Of a DNA stretch of 64,000 nucleotides, positions 12,096 through 32,133 are shown in pieces (within the stretch, counting starts at the first letter, position 1; each line of letters begins with the position of its first letter). A model generated the notes under the pieces. The model did not search any database. It had not been told where the DNA came from and saw nothing but the letters and a program-made list of their open reading frames with translations. The position numbers were made by a program, and so were the translations under genes. The stretch is taken from positions 124,001 through 188,000 of the forward strand of contig NZ_LT906438.1 in the NCBI RefSeq assembly GCF_900186955.1, given 5' to 3'. This stretch comes from Bacillus pumilus (GTDB lineage: Bacteria > Bacillota > Bacilli > Bacillales > Bacillaceae).

Positions 12096-13286
12096 ATGGC
12101 TAAAGAAAAATTCGACCGTTCCAAATCGCATGCTAACATTGGTACAATTGGACACGTTGACCATGGTAAAACAACTCTAACTGCTGCTATCTCAACAGTT
12201 CTTCATAAGAAGTCTGGTAAAGGATCAGCTATGGGATATGACCAAATCGATGGTGCTCCAGAAGAGCGCGAGCGTGGAATCACAATCTCAACTTCACACG
12301 TCGAGTATGAAACAGACACTCGTCACTATGCACACGTAGACTGCCCAGGACACGCTGACTACGTTAAAAACATGATCACTGGTGCTGCTCAAATGGACGG
12401 CGCGATCTTAGTAGTATCTGCTGCTGATGGTCCAATGCCACAAACACGTGAGCACATCCTACTTTCTCGTAACGTAGGTGTACCATACATCGTAGTATTC
12501 CTTAACAAATGTGACATGGTTGACGATGAAGAGTTACTTGAACTTGTTGAAATGGAAGTTCGTGACCTTCTTTCTGACTATGACTTCCCTGGTGATGATG
12601 TTCCAGTTATCAAAGGTTCTGCTCTTAAAGCTCTTGAAGGAGATGCTGATTACGAAGCAAAAATCTTTGAACTTATGGATGCGGTTGATGAGTACATCCC
12701 AACTCCAGAACGTGACATTGAGAAGCCATTCATGATGCCAGTTGAGGATGTATTCTCAATCACTGGTCGTGGAACTGTTGCTACTGGTCGTGTTGAGCGT
12801 GGACAAGTTAAAGTCGGTGACGAAGTTGAAATCATCGGTCTTCAAGAAGACAATGGTAAAACAACTGTTACAGGTGTTGAAATGTTCCGTAAACTTCTTG
12901 ACTATGCTGAAGCTGGTGACAACATCGGTGCACTACTTCGTGGTGTATCTCGTGAAGATATCCAACGTGGTCAAGTACTTGCTAAACCAGGTACAATCAC
13001 TCCACATAGCCGTTTCAAAGCTGAAGTTTATGTACTTTCTAAAGAAGAGGGTGGACGTCATACTCCATTCTTCGCTAACTACCGTCCGCAGTTCTACTTC
13101 CGTACAACTGACGTAACTGGTATCGTACATCTTCCAGAAGGTACTGAAATGGTTATGCCTGGCGATAACACTGAGATGGAAGTTGAACTTATCTCTACTA
13201 TCGCTATCGAAGAAGGAACTCGTTTCTCTATCCGTGAGGGTGGACGTACTGTAGGTTCTGGCGTCGTTTCAAATATCATTAAGTAA
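12096..13286 (+). CDS. tuf: Elongation factor Tu
   Basis: A 396-residue EF-Tu that delivers aminoacyl-tRNA to the ribosome. GTP-binding motifs are [10 protein letters not shown] (G1), DCPGHADYV (G3) and NKCDMVDD (G4). The switch region contains [14 protein letters not shown] 12096 follows AAGGAGGA (12080-12087). Codon use is strongly biased towards a few codons, as in highly expressed genes. A strong terminator follows, closing the str cluster. Confidence 0.99.
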   Translation: MAKEKFDRSKSHANIGTIGHVDHGKTTLTAAISTVLHKKSGKGSAMGYDQIDGAPEERERGITISTSHVEYETDTRHYAHVDCPGHADYVKNMITGAAQMDGAILVVSAADGPMPQTREHILLSRNVGVPYIVVFLNKCDMVDDEELLELVEMEVRDLLSDYDFPGDDVPVIKGSALKALEGDADYEAKIFELMDAVDEYIPTPERDIEKPFMMPVEDVFSITGRGTVATGRVERGQVKVGDEVEIIGLQEDNGKTTVTGVEMFRKLLDYAEAGDNIGALLRGVSREDIQRGQVLAKPGTITPHSRFKAEVYVLSKEEGGRHTPFFANYRPQFYFRTTDVTGIVHLPEGTEMVMPGDNTEMEVELISTIAIEEGTRFSIREGGRTVGSGVVSNIIK

Positions 13287-13297
13287 TAAACATATAA

Positions 13298-13329
13298 AAG
13301 AGACTCCTTGCAAAAGGGTCTCTTTTTTT
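13298..13329 (+). terminator. Intrinsic terminator after tuf
   Basis: AAGAGAC (13298-13304) pairs with GTCTCTT (13318-13324), extended by one G-U and one C-G pair, and is followed by a T7 run. It closes the str cluster. Confidence 0.9.
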
Positions 13330-13395
13330 GCTTTTCCAGATCAGAACGGCTACTATAAGCTATAGAATCTAAATGGAACCGAGAGGATCACTGGA

Positions 13396-14355
13396 ATGGC
13401 GAAGACATATTTGAAGAAATGGTTAATCGGCGGGGTTGACCAATGGATTATGATCAAAGAAGATCACGCAAGTGAAGCGAAGCCTGTTCTTTTATTTTTA
13501 CACGGTGGGCCCGGCTCCGCTCAAATCAGTTATATCGATTCGTTTCATGAGGAACTTAATCAAGATTTTACAGTTGTTCATTGGGATCAGCGAGGTGCGG
13601 GACTTTCCTATCAAAAGAACCTCCCCAATACTTCTATGACCATTCAGCAATTTATTGAAGATACGATTGAACTGACAGAGAAAGTCCTTTCATATCTAGG
13701 TCAATCAAAATTGTACATCGCCGGATATTCATGGGGGTCATTAATCGCCATACAAGCAGTACATAAGCGCCCAGATCTATATCACGCTTATTATGGAATT
13801 AGTCAGGTAGTAGATGTAATAAAAGAAGATATTGTGTCATACAAGCTTCTTTTAGAGAAATGCGAACGAAATCGGTTGTTTACTTGTTGCCTGCGATTAC
13901 TGACGCCTCCTCCGTGGAAACGAATATCAGCTCATGCTCTGTTCTCTCTATATAAAGAGCTCGGAAGCGTAGGTCTCACACATAGGTGGAAGCCGCTGAT
14001 TCAAATGCTACGCGGATTTCTTTTTAGTAAGGAATATCAGCTCAAAGATAAGTGGAATTTCCTTAAAGGACAGAAGCTTAGTCAGGACATGCTATGGAAT
14101 GAATTGATGAATGAGAGCATTGAATACCGAGTTTCTACTATATTAATACCTTGTTACTTTATCATTGGTGAATATGACATGATTACACCAGTTGCTGTAT
14201 CAAAACCTTATGTTGAGCAATTAACAGCACCAGTCAAAGAATGGTTCACCTTTAAAGAATCTGCACATTCCCCGCATCTAGAAGAACCAGAAGAATTTAT
14301 TCGTACCATAAAAAAGACGGCTGTACATCATCTTCAGGGAAAGCTTGATTTATAG
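13396..14355 (+). CDS. ybaC: Alpha/beta hydrolase, prolyl aminopeptidase-like (YbaC)
   Basis: A 319-residue alpha/beta hydrolase. The oxyanion motif HGGPGS is at residues 36-41 and the nucleophile elbow GYSWGS has its serine at 112. The acid residue is probably in GEYDMITP and the histidine in SAHSPHLEEPEEF. HGGPGSA is the hallmark of the proline iminopeptidase subgroup, but the true substrate is unknown. ATG 13396 follows GAGAGGA (13381-13387). It lies between tuf and rpsJ, as in B. subtilis. Its 3' end contains the first S10 promoter. Confidence 0.9.
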   Translation: MAKTYLKKWLIGGVDQWIMIKEDHASEAKPVLLFLHGGPGSAQISYIDSFHEELNQDFTVVHWDQRGAGLSYQKNLPNTSMTIQQFIEDTIELTEKVLSYLGQSKLYIAGYSWGSLIAIQAVHKRPDLYHAYYGISQVVDVIKEDIVSYKLLLEKCERNRLFTCCLRLLTPPPWKRISAHALFSLYKELGSVGLTHRWKPLIQMLRGFLFSKEYQLKDKWNFLKGQKLSQDMLWNELMNESIEYRVSTILIPCYFIIGEYDMITPVAVSKPYVEQLTAPVKEWFTFKESAHSPHLEEPEEFIRTIKKTAVHHLQGKLDL

Positions 14356-14373
14356 GCTCAACCCCTGTATAAT
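14345..14373 (+). promoter_or_regulatory. S10 operon promoter P1 (inside end of ybaC)
   Basis: TTGATT (14345-14350), 17 bases, then a perfect TATAAT (14368-14373). The -35 lies inside the last codons of ybaC. Confidence 0.6.
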
Positions 14374-14412
14374 ATGAAAAGTGTGCAAATCATAAATTTA
14401 TCCGATTTATTA

Positions 14413-14441
14413 TTGCAACACGCAGGCCAATTTGGTACAAT
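14413..14441 (+). promoter_or_regulatory. S10 operon promoter P2
   Basis: TTGCAA (14413-14418), 17 bases, then TACAAT (14436-14441). Transcription would start near 14448 and give a leader of about 125 bases before rpsJ. Confidence 0.65.
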
Positions 14442-14449
14442 AGTGCATG

Positions 14450-14882
<433 letters not shown>

Positions 14883-14916
14883 TTCAAATAGAAAACACAT
14901 ATTATAGGAGGTGTGA

Positions 14917-15549
<633 letters not shown>

Positions 15550-15558
15550 CTCTCTTAG

Positions 15559-16487
<929 letters not shown>

Positions 16488-16494
16488 ATCTTAA

Positions 16495-17349
<855 letters not shown>

Positions 17350-17358
17350 CGGGGTTGT

Positions 17359-17685
<327 letters not shown>

Positions 17686-17702
17686 TGAGAGGAGGCTTTT
17701 AA

Positions 17703-19330
<1,628 letters not shown>

Positions 19331-19337
19331 TAATTAG

Positions 19338-19619
<282 letters not shown>

Positions 19620-19622
19620 TAA

Positions 19623-20027
<405 letters not shown>

Positions 20028-20062
20028 TGAATACAATCCGCGACTCAAGGAGGTGCGATTAA

Positions 20063-20374
<312 letters not shown>

Positions 20375-20381
20375 TAAATAA

Positions 20382-20939
<558 letters not shown>

Positions 20940-20946
20940 TCAATGA

Positions 20947-21147
<201 letters not shown>

Positions 21148-21175
21148 TCCCCATAAATGGGAAGGAGGTTATTAA

Positions 21176-21577
<402 letters not shown>

Positions 21578-21608
21578 AAAAAGTTTAAGATGAATGGAGG
21601 TGCTTGGT

Positions 21609-22145
21609 ATGTCTCGTATAGGTAAAAAACTAATCGAGATCCCTTCAGGAGTTACTGTGACAAACAACGATAACACAGTGACAGTAAAGGGACCAAAAGG
21701 TGAACTAACTCGTACATTTCACCCTGATATGGAAATTAAAATTGAGGACAGCGTCTTAACTGTAAGCCGTCCGTCTGATCATAAAGAACACCGTGCATTA
21801 CATGGTACAACACGTAGCTTAATTGCAAACATGGTTGAAGGTGTATCTAAAGGTTTCGAAAGAGGTTTAGAACTTATCGGTGTCGGTTACCGTGCAGCTA
21901 AATCTGGAAACAAACTTGTTCTTAACGTTGGATACTCTCATCCAGTTGAAATCGTTCCTGAGGCTGGAGTTGAAGTCGAAGTTCCATCTCAAACGAAAGT
22001 AGTCATTAAAGGTATCGATAAAGAGCGTGTGGGAGCTCTAGCTTCTAACATCCGCGCTGTCCGTTCTCCAGAGCCTTACAAAGGTAAAGGAATTCGTTAC
22101 GAAGGTGAATTCGTTCGCCGTAAAGAAGGAAAAACTGGTAAGTAA
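21609..22145 (+). CDS. rplF: Ribosomal protein L6
   Basis: A 178-residue L6 near the factor-binding site. The start is ATG 21609 ([17 protein letters not shown]) behind TGGAGGTG (21595-21602); an in-frame codon inside the ribosome site is rejected. The conserved C-terminal [20 protein letters not shown] is present. Confidence 0.98.
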   Translation: MSRIGKKLIEIPSGVTVTNNDNTVTVKGPKGELTRTFHPDMEIKIEDSVLTVSRPSDHKEHRALHGTTRSLIANMVEGVSKGFERGLELIGVGYRAAKSGNKLVLNVGYSHPVEIVPEAGVEVEVPSQTKVVIKGIDKERVGALASNIRAVRSPEPYKGKGIRYEGEFVRRKEGKTGK

Positions 22146-22177
22146 GATCGCTTAATGTGAAGAAAGGAGTGACTCGG

Positions 22178-22540
22178 ATGATTACGAAAACTAGCAAAAA
22201 CGCTACTCGTCTTAAAAGACACGCTCGTGTTCGTGCGAAACTTTCAGGTACTGCTGAAAGACCTCGCCTTAACGTTTTCCGTTCTAACAAGAACATCTAC
22301 GCTCAAGTAATTGATGATGTTAACGGTGTAACACTTGTAAGTGCTTCTACTCTTGATAAAGAGTTAAAGATCGAGAATAGTTCTGACGCTGCAGCTGCTA
22401 CTAAAGTTGGCGAACTTGTTGCAAAACGTGCTGTTGAAAAAGGAATCTCTAACGTGGTATTTGACCGCGGAGGATACTTATATCATGGACGTGTAAAAGC
22501 TCTAGCTGAAGCTGCTCGTGAGGCTGGACTTAAATTTTAA
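22178..22540 (+). CDS. rplR: Ribosomal protein L18
   Basis: A 120-residue 5S rRNA-binding protein. The start is ATG 22178 ([20 protein letters not shown]) behind AAAGGAGTGA; the earlier in-frame ATG at 22157 lacks a good site and adds seven unrelated residues. The C-terminus [19 protein letters not shown] is typical. Confidence 0.97.
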   Translation: MITKTSKNATRLKRHARVRAKLSGTAERPRLNVFRSNKNIYAQVIDDVNGVTLVSASTLDKELKIENSSDAAAATKVGELVAKRAVEKGISNVVFDRGGYLYHGRVKALAEAAREAGLKF

Positions 22541-22543
22541 TAA

Positions 22544-23261
<718 letters not shown>

Positions 23262-23279
23262 AACATTTTTAATCGATAA

Positions 23280-23732
<453 letters not shown>

Positions 23733-23733
23733 C

Positions 23734-25026
23734 TTGTTTAAGACAATCTCCAATTTTATGCGCGTGAAAGATATACGGAATAAGATTATATTCACTCTTT
23801 TAATGTTAATCGTCTTTCGTATAGGTGCTTTCATCCCTGTGCCTAATGTGAACGCCGAAGTTCTCCAGGCACAGGATCAAATGAGTGTTTTCGGGATCCT
23901 CAACACGTTTGGGGGCGGGGCACTTTTCCAATTCTCCATTCTTGCAATGGGGATTATGCCGTATATCACCGCTTCGATCATCATTCAGCTCTTGCAGATG
24001 GATGTTGTTCCGAAGTTCACTGAGTGGTCAAAGCAAGGAGAGGTTGGCCGCCGAAAATTAGCACAATTCACAAGGTATTTTACAATTGTTCTAGGTTTTA
24101 TCCAGGCGTTAGGAATGTCATATGGATTCAACAATATGGCAGGAGGCATGCTGATTGAAAACCCAGGTGTTTCAACGTACCTCTTAATTGCGGTCGTACT
24201 CACTGCGGGAACAGCATTTTTAATGTGGCTGGGAGAGCAGATTACTGCTCACGGTGTTGGTAACGGTATTTCGATTATTATCTTTGCCGGGATCATCGCA
24301 GGTATCCCTCAAACATTAAAACAAGTGTACGCTCAGCAGTTTGTAGGTGGAGATGGACAGTTGTTCATGCAAATCCTGAAAATTGCCCTTATTGTCATTG
24401 CTATTCTTGTCATTGTTATTGGTGTTATTTACATTCAAATGGCAGTGAGAAAGATTGCGATTCAATATTCAAAAGGAACTGGCCGTGCACAAATGTCTGC
24501 TAGTCAAGCAACGCACCTTCCATTGAAAGTGAATCCAGCAGGGGTGATTCCAGTCATCTTTGCCGTTTCTTTCATTATTACTCCGCAGACGGTCGCATCG
24601 TTCTTCGGAACCAATAATGTGACAACTTGGATAACCAACAACTTTGACTATACTAAGCCAATCGGTATGACGATTTATGTAGCACTGATTGTTGCTTTCA
24701 CATATTTTTATGCCTTTGTCCAAGTGAATCCTGAACAAATGGCTGAAAATCTGCAAAAGCAGGGTGGCTATATCCCGGGAGTTCGTCCAGGGAAAATGAC
24801 TCAAGATAGAATTACGAGCATTTTGTACCGACTCACGTTTGTGGGCGCCATTTTCTTAGCCGTGATTTCAATACTTCCTATCTTTTTCATTCAATTCGCT
24901 GGATTACCTTCCGCTGCACAAATTGGCGGCACAAGTCTTCTCATTGTTGTAGGTGTTGCACTTGAAACAATGAAACAGCTTGAAAGCCAATTAGTGAAAC
25001 GAAACTACCGTGGATTTATGAAATAA
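23734..25026 (+). CDS. secY: Protein translocase subunit SecY
   Basis: A 430-residue ten-helix membrane channel for Sec-dependent export and membrane insertion. The start is TTG 23734, with GAGGTGA (23721-23727) inside rplO. It contains PYITASIIIQLLQMDVVPKF, the cytoplasmic loop GRRKLAQFTRYFTIVLG, and VNPEQMAENLQKQGGYIPGV followed by RPG. Export of the lipoproteins and cell-wall enzymes in this window depends on it. Confidence 0.98.
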   Translation: MFKTISNFMRVKDIRNKIIFTLLMLIVFRIGAFIPVPNVNAEVLQAQDQMSVFGILNTFGGGALFQFSILAMGIMPYITASIIIQLLQMDVVPKFTEWSKQGEVGRRKLAQFTRYFTIVLGFIQALGMSYGFNNMAGGMLIENPGVSTYLLIAVVLTAGTAFLMWLGEQITAHGVGNGISIIIFAGIIAGIPQTLKQVYAQQFVGGDGQLFMQILKIALIVIAILVIVIGVIYIQMAVRKIAIQYSKGTGRAQMSASQATHLPLKVNPAGVIPVIFAVSFIITPQTVASFFGTNNVTTWITNNFDYTKPIGMTIYVALIVAFTYFYAFVQVNPEQMAENLQKQGGYIPGVRPGKMTQDRITSILYRLTFVGAIFLAVISILPIFFIQFAGLPSAAQIGGTSLLIVVGVALETMKQLESQLVKRNYRGFMK

Positions 25027-25029
25027 AAC

Positions 25030-25056
25030 AGAGGGCTGGGCTCCTGCCCAACCTCT
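25030..25056 (+). other. Stable intercistronic hairpin between secY and adk
   Basis: AGAGG (25030-25034) pairs with CCTCT (25052-25056) and TGGGC (25037-25041) with GCCCA (25046-25050), around a TCCT loop with a small internal loop. It is GC-rich and lacks a T-run, so it is more likely an RNA processing or stability element than a terminator. Confidence 0.55.
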
Positions 25057-25060
25057 CTAA

Positions 25061-26478
<1,418 letters not shown>

Positions 26479-26772
26479 GTCTTCACTGAAGCCTTTCAGG
26501 CCCAAATCGGGCAGGTTGTCTGTATAGTCCAAAGGAAAGAACAAGATCAGTATACAGGTGTCATCGGCATGTTCGGTGGCTGCCATGTACTAATCGCAGA
26601 CGGAGAAAAGCGTAAATTTCATTCTCCTAAGAAAAAATATCAATCATATAACCTTTTATGGTTGCGTATCTCCGGAAGTTCAGAACAGTATATTCAAAAC
26701 AGGTCGGGTGATAGATGGACAATTGAGATGAACTCATTTGGACATTTGTCAGAGAGCAAGTTACTGATTTGA
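26479..26772 (+). pseudogene. KOW-domain RNA-binding protein lacking a start codon
   Basis: An open frame runs directly on from the map stop codon, in the same frame, to TGA 26770-26772. Translated, it contains GQVVCIVQRKEQDQYTGVI and VLIADGEKRKFHSPKKK, which resemble the KOW-type ribosomal-protein-like factor that bacilli carry between map and infA. There is no ATG, GTG or TTG in frame before ATG 26569, which lies inside the KOW domain and has no ribosome site. The C-terminal half looks poorly conserved. I read it as a decayed gene. A non-standard start, or a sequencing error near 26480, is the alternative. Confidence 0.55.
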
Positions 26773-26790
26773 AGAAGGGAGAACACTTGA

Positions 26791-27154
<364 letters not shown>

Positions 27155-27157
27155 TAA

Positions 27158-27541
<384 letters not shown>

Positions 27542-27558
27542 GTAAAGGAGGTAGTTAA

Positions 27559-27957
<399 letters not shown>

Positions 27958-27973
27958 TTTGTTTGTATAGATT

Positions 27974-28002
27974 TTGTGTCCCTGTCAATAATGGGTTATG
28001 AT
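27974..28002 (+). promoter_or_regulatory. Candidate internal promoter upstream of rpoA
   Basis: TTGTGT (27974-27979), 17 bases, then TATGAT (27997-28002). It would allow rpoA-rplQ to be made apart from the long superoperon. The match is moderate and untested. Confidence 0.45.
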
Positions 28003-28071
28003 ACAGTTATTTATGAGACGAATACACGACTCGTTGCCTGAGCACATACGGGACTAAACAATGAGGAATTT

Positions 28072-28099
28072 CGGATGGAATCTCATATGATTCTATTCG
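28072..28099 (+). other. Leader hairpin before rpoA
   Basis: An 11-bp stem, CGGATGGAATC (28072-28082) with GATTCTATTCG (28089-28099), including two G-U pairs and a six-base loop. It ends 17 bases before the AAGGAGGG ribosome site, so it could influence rpoA translation or mRNA stability. It is not followed by a T-run. Confidence 0.55.
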
Positions 28100-28132
28100 A
28101 GGTTTCGACGTTTTGAAGGAGGGTTTTATTAG

Positions 28133-29077
28133 ATGATCGAAATTGAAAAACCAAAAATCGAAACGGTTGAAATCAGCGACGATGCCAAGTATGGCAAGTT
28201 TGTCGTAGAGCCACTTGAGCGTGGATATGGTACCACTTTAGGGAACTCCCTTCGTCGTATCCTTTTATCCTCACTTCCTGGTGCAGCTGTAACATCGATC
28301 CAGATAGATGGTGTCTTACACGAATTCTCAACGATCGAAGGCGTGGTTGAAGATGTTACAACGATTATCTTAAACATTAAAAAGCTTGCACTCAAAATCT
28401 ACTCTGAAGAAGAGAAGACGCTTGAAATTGATGTACAAGATGAAGGTACTGTAACAGCTGCTGATATTACACACGACAGCGATATTGAAATCTTAAATCC
28501 AGATCTCCACATCGCAACTCTTGGCAAGAATGCGAGCTTCCGTGTTCGCTTAACTGCACAAAGAGGTCGCGGGTATAATCCTGCTGATGCAAACAAAAGA
28601 GACGATCAGCCAATCGGTGTGATTCCGATCGACTCAATCTATACACCTGTCTCTCGTGTGACTTATCAAGTGGAGAACACCCGTGTTGGGCAAATCACAA
28701 ACTATGATAAATTAACACTAGATGTATGGACTGATGGAAGCACAGGACCGAAAGAAGCGATCGCTCTAGGTTCTAAGATTTTAACTGAACACCTGAATAT
28801 TTTCGTTGGGTTAACTGACGAAGCTCAGCATGCTGAGATTATGGTTGAGAAAGAAGAAGACCAAAAAGAAAAAGTGCTTGAAATGACAATTGAAGAGCTT
28901 GATCTTTCTGTTCGTTCTTACAACTGTTTGAAGCGTGCGGGTATTAATACTGTTCAAGAGCTTGCTAACAAGACAGAAGAGGATATGATGAAAGTTCGTA
29001 ACCTTGGACGTAAATCTCTTGAAGAAGTGAAAGCGAAACTAGAAGAACTTGGACTGGGTCTTCGTAAAGACGATTGA
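28133..29077 (+). CDS. rpoA: RNA polymerase alpha subunit
   Basis: A 314-residue alpha subunit. The N-terminal dimerisation and assembly domain contains [21 protein letters not shown] linker follows, then the C-terminal domain that binds UP elements and activators ([39 protein letters not shown]). ATG 28133 follows GAAGGAGGG (28115-28123). It joins beta and beta' encoded earlier in the window. Confidence 0.99.
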   Translation: MIEIEKPKIETVEISDDAKYGKFVVEPLERGYGTTLGNSLRRILLSSLPGAAVTSIQIDGVLHEFSTIEGVVEDVTTIILNIKKLALKIYSEEEKTLEIDVQDEGTVTAADITHDSDIEILNPDLHIATLGKNASFRVRLTAQRGRGYNPADANKRDDQPIGVIPIDSIYTPVSRVTYQVENTRVGQITNYDKLTLDVWTDGSTGPKEAIALGSKILTEHLNIFVGLTDEAQHAEIMVEKEEDQKEKVLEMTIEELDLSVRSYNCLKRAGINTVQELANKTEEDMMKVRNLGRKSLEEVKAKLEELGLGLRKDD

Positions 29078-29135
29078 CTAGTTTCATTGTGAACTAGGAT
29101 TTTCGTGTGTTTTTTATTCATACAGCATTCTCTAA

Positions 29136-29516
<381 letters not shown>

Positions 29517-29527
29517 TCACATAGCGT

Positions 29528-29583
29528 GTATCTAAGAAAGGGCGGGACAGTTCATAACTGGATCTATGCCCTTTTTTAGATAC
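29528..29583 (+). terminator. Long terminator hairpin ending the S10-spc-alpha superoperon
   Basis: The 16-base arms 29528-29543 and 29568-29583 are complementary except for one G-U. The T6 run (29572-29577) lies inside the right arm. The loop holds a second small stem, CAGTT/AACTG (29548-29552, 29556-29560). The termination function is inferred from GGGC/GCCC followed by Ts. Confidence 0.8.
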
Positions 29584-29640
29584 TACGGCTTTTTAGCAAT
29601 AAGCAAAGAAGAGGTTGAGCTGAGAGGAGGTCCGGTAGAC

Positions 29641-30483
29641 ATGGGGAAGACATTAATTGATGTAAAGGACATTGTATTTCGTTATCACAAGGATGCAGAC
29701 AAGCCCGCTTTAGATCAGGTGTCATTGCATGTGAATCAAAATGAATGGCTCGCCATTGTTGGTCATAACGGTTCCGGTAAATCCACACTTGCCCGTGTAC
29801 TGAATGGGCTCATTTTACCGGATGCTGGAACGGTCAAGGTTGGAGAGATTGAGCTGAAAGAAGAGAGTGTCTGGGATATTCGCAAAAAGGTCGGAATGGT
29901 CTTTCAAAACCCAGATAATCAATTCGTTGGCTCAACGGTTCGTGATGATGTGGCTTTTGGTTTAGAAAATAACGGGGTTGAGCGGGAATTGATGATAGAA
30001 CGTGTAGATTGGGCTGTCAAACAGGTCAATATGCAGGAGTTTCTTGATCAAGAGCCGCACCATCTATCAGGCGGGCAAAAGCAGAGAGTCGCCATTGCAG
30101 GTGTACTTGCCGCAAGCCCTGACATCATGATCTTGGATGAAGCAACATCGATGCTTGATCCGGTTGGGCGTGAAGAAGTGTTAGAGACTGTTAGACTACT
30201 GAAGGAACAAGGAACGGTCACAGTCATTTCCATCACACATGATTTAGACGAGGCTGCCAAGGCAGACCGGGTCATTGTCATGAATGGCGGGAAAAAATTT
30301 GCCGAGGGAACACCAGAGGAAGTATTTGAACTAGACGAACAGCTAGTTCAAATTGGACTTGATCTGCCATTCTCCTATCGGCTGAGCAAACAATTGAAGC
30401 AGCAAGGTGTACCGCTTGCAAATGCCCATTTGACACAAGAAGGATTGGTGAAAGAGCTATGGACATTACGATCAAAGAATTAG
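29641..30483 (+). CDS. ecfA1: ECF transporter ATPase A1
   Basis: A 280-residue ABC ATPase of the energy-coupling factor module. Walker A is GHNGSGKST, the signature HLSGGQKQR and Walker B IMILDEATSMLD. It powers uptake by interchangeable membrane S-components for vitamins and metals. The start is ATG 29641 behind GAGAGGAGGT (29621-29630); a longer frame from 29566 runs through the terminator and is rejected. It overlaps ecfA2 by 25 bases. Confidence 0.96.
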   Translation: MGKTLIDVKDIVFRYHKDADKPALDQVSLHVNQNEWLAIVGHNGSGKSTLARVLNGLILPDAGTVKVGEIELKEESVWDIRKKVGMVFQNPDNQFVGSTVRDDVAFGLENNGVERELMIERVDWAVKQVNMQEFLDQEPHHLSGGQKQRVAIAGVLAASPDIMILDEATSMLDPVGREEVLETVRLLKEQGTVTVISITHDLDEAAKADRVIVMNGGKKFAEGTPEEVFELDEQLVQIGLDLPFSYRLSKQLKQQGVPLANAHLTQEGLVKELWTLRSKN

Positions 30484-31328
30484 AGCATCGTTATCAAATG
30501 AAAACGCCGTTTGAGCGTCTCGCTTTGTATGATGTCAATGCTTCCATCCAAGAGGGCAGCTATGTCGCTGTCATTGGTCATACGGGCTCTGGCAAGTCCA
30601 CGTTGCTGCAGCATTTAAATGGCTTGCTCAAACCAACGAAGGGGAGCATTGCGCTTGGGGATACCATCTTACAAGCCAATAAAAAGCAGAAGGATTTAAA
30701 GTCACTTCGGAAAAAAGTAGGCATCGTGTTTCAGTTTCCTGAGCATCAGCTCTTTGAAGAAACGATCCTTAAGGATATCTGCTTTGGTCCGATGAATTTC
30801 GGTGTTCCTCAGGAGAAGGCAGAAGCAAAGGCGAAGGAAATGCTGAAGCTAGTTGGTCTTCCTGAATCCTTATTATCTCGATCTCCCTTTGAACTAAGCG
30901 GCGGTCAAATGAGACGTGTGGCGATTGCAGGTGTTCTAGCGATGGAGCCAGAAGTGCTTGTGCTGGATGAGCCGACTGCAGGATTAGATCCACGCGGACG
31001 TAAGGAAATCATGGACATGTTCTATGAGCTTCATCAAAAGGCAAACCTCACCACGATTCTGGTTACACACAGTATGGAGGATGCAGCTCATTATGCGGAT
31101 CAAATGATTGTGATGCATAAAGGAACGGTGAAGGCGACAGGTACGCCGAGAGAATTGTTTGCCAATCGTACAGACATGTCTTCGTTTGGTCTCGACCTCC
31201 CAGAAACGATTAAATTCCAGCAGACTGTAGAAAAAAAGCTAGGAATTACGTTTCCAAGGCCGCTTCTGACCATGGATGAAATGGCAGAAGCCTTAACAGC
31301 TCTTTATCAGGAGGACACGACATCATGA
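30459..31328 (+). CDS. ecfA2: ECF transporter ATPase A2
   Basis: A 289-residue partner ATPase. Walker A is GHTGSGKST, signature ELSGGQMRRVAIAG, Walker B VLVLDEPTAGLDP. The start ATG 30459 lies inside the end of ecfA1, with GTGAAAGAG upstream. The stop overlaps the ecfT start by four bases. A1 and A2 form a heterodimer under EcfT. Confidence 0.96.
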   Translation: MDITIKELEHRYQMKTPFERLALYDVNASIQEGSYVAVIGHTGSGKSTLLQHLNGLLKPTKGSIALGDTILQANKKQKDLKSLRKKVGIVFQFPEHQLFEETILKDICFGPMNFGVPQEKAEAKAKEMLKLVGLPESLLSRSPFELSGGQMRRVAIAGVLAMEPEVLVLDEPTAGLDPRGRKEIMDMFYELHQKANLTTILVTHSMEDAAHYADQMIVMHKGTVKATGTPRELFANRTDMSSFGLDLPETIKFQQTVEKKLGITFPRPLLTMDEMAEALTALYQEDTTS

Positions 31329-32122
31329 TGGATAGTATGATTATCGGCAAATATGTGCCAGGTTCATCCTTTGTCCATCGTCTTGATCCAAGGACAAAGC
31401 TGTTATCAATTTTCTTTTTTGTCTTTATTGTCTTTTTTGCTAATAATTACATCACTTACGGGCTTTTAGGTGTCTTTACCCTCCTTGTGGTGATGGTTTC
31501 TCAGGTGCCGCTATACTTTATTCTCAAAGGAATGAAGCCGATCCTATGGATTGTCCTGTTTACCTTCATACTGCATATCTTCATGACAAAGGATGGCGCC
31601 TTGCTATTTCACTTTGGTTTTTTAAATATTTATGAAGAAGGTCTAAAGCAGGGGATTTTCATTTCTCTCCGTTTTGTCTATCTCATCATGATGACGACAC
31701 TTCTGACGTTAACCACAACGCCTATAGAAGTGACAGACGGTATGGAAAAGCTGCTTCACCCATTCCGTAAAATCAAACTGCCCGTTCATGAGCTTGCTCT
31801 CATGATGTCCATCTCTCTTCGGTTCATTCCAACTTTACTAGAAGAGACGGACAAAATCATGAAGGCGCAAATGGCAAGAGGTGTTGATTTTACAAGCGGA
31901 CCTCTTAAAGATCGCATGAAAGCCATCGTTCCTTTACTTGTCCCGCTTTTCGTCAGTGCGTTTAAGCGTGCAGAGGAACTGGCGACCGCTATGGAAGCGA
32001 GAGGCTACCGCGGAGGAGAAGGGCGGACGAAATACCGTCAACTTGTCTGGGGCATGAAAGACACGTTCACACTGCTCCTATTCATCCTGTTAACAGCACT
32101 CCTTGTATTTCTGAGAAATTAG
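31325..32122 (+). CDS. ecfT: ECF transporter transmembrane subunit T
   Basis: A 265-residue membrane scaffold with several hydrophobic helices. The family's coupling helix motif is KAQMARGVDF, and a second Ala-Arg-Gly motif occurs in AMEARGYRGG. These touch the two ATPases. It starts at ATG 31325 behind AGGAGGACA (31309-31317) and overlaps ecfA2. No S-component gene is adjacent, as expected for a shared (group II) module. Confidence 0.96.
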   Translation: MMDSMIIGKYVPGSSFVHRLDPRTKLLSIFFFVFIVFFANNYITYGLLGVFTLLVVMVSQVPLYFILKGMKPILWIVLFTFILHIFMTKDGALLFHFGFLNIYEEGLKQGIFISLRFVYLIMMTTLLTLTTTPIEVTDGMEKLLHPFRKIKLPVHELALMMSISLRFIPTLLEETDKIMKAQMARGVDFTSGPLKDRMKAIVPLLVPLFVSAFKRAEELATAMEARGYRGGEGRTKYRQLVWGMKDTFTLLLFILLTALLVFLRN

Positions 32123-32133
32123 GTGATTCCTAG

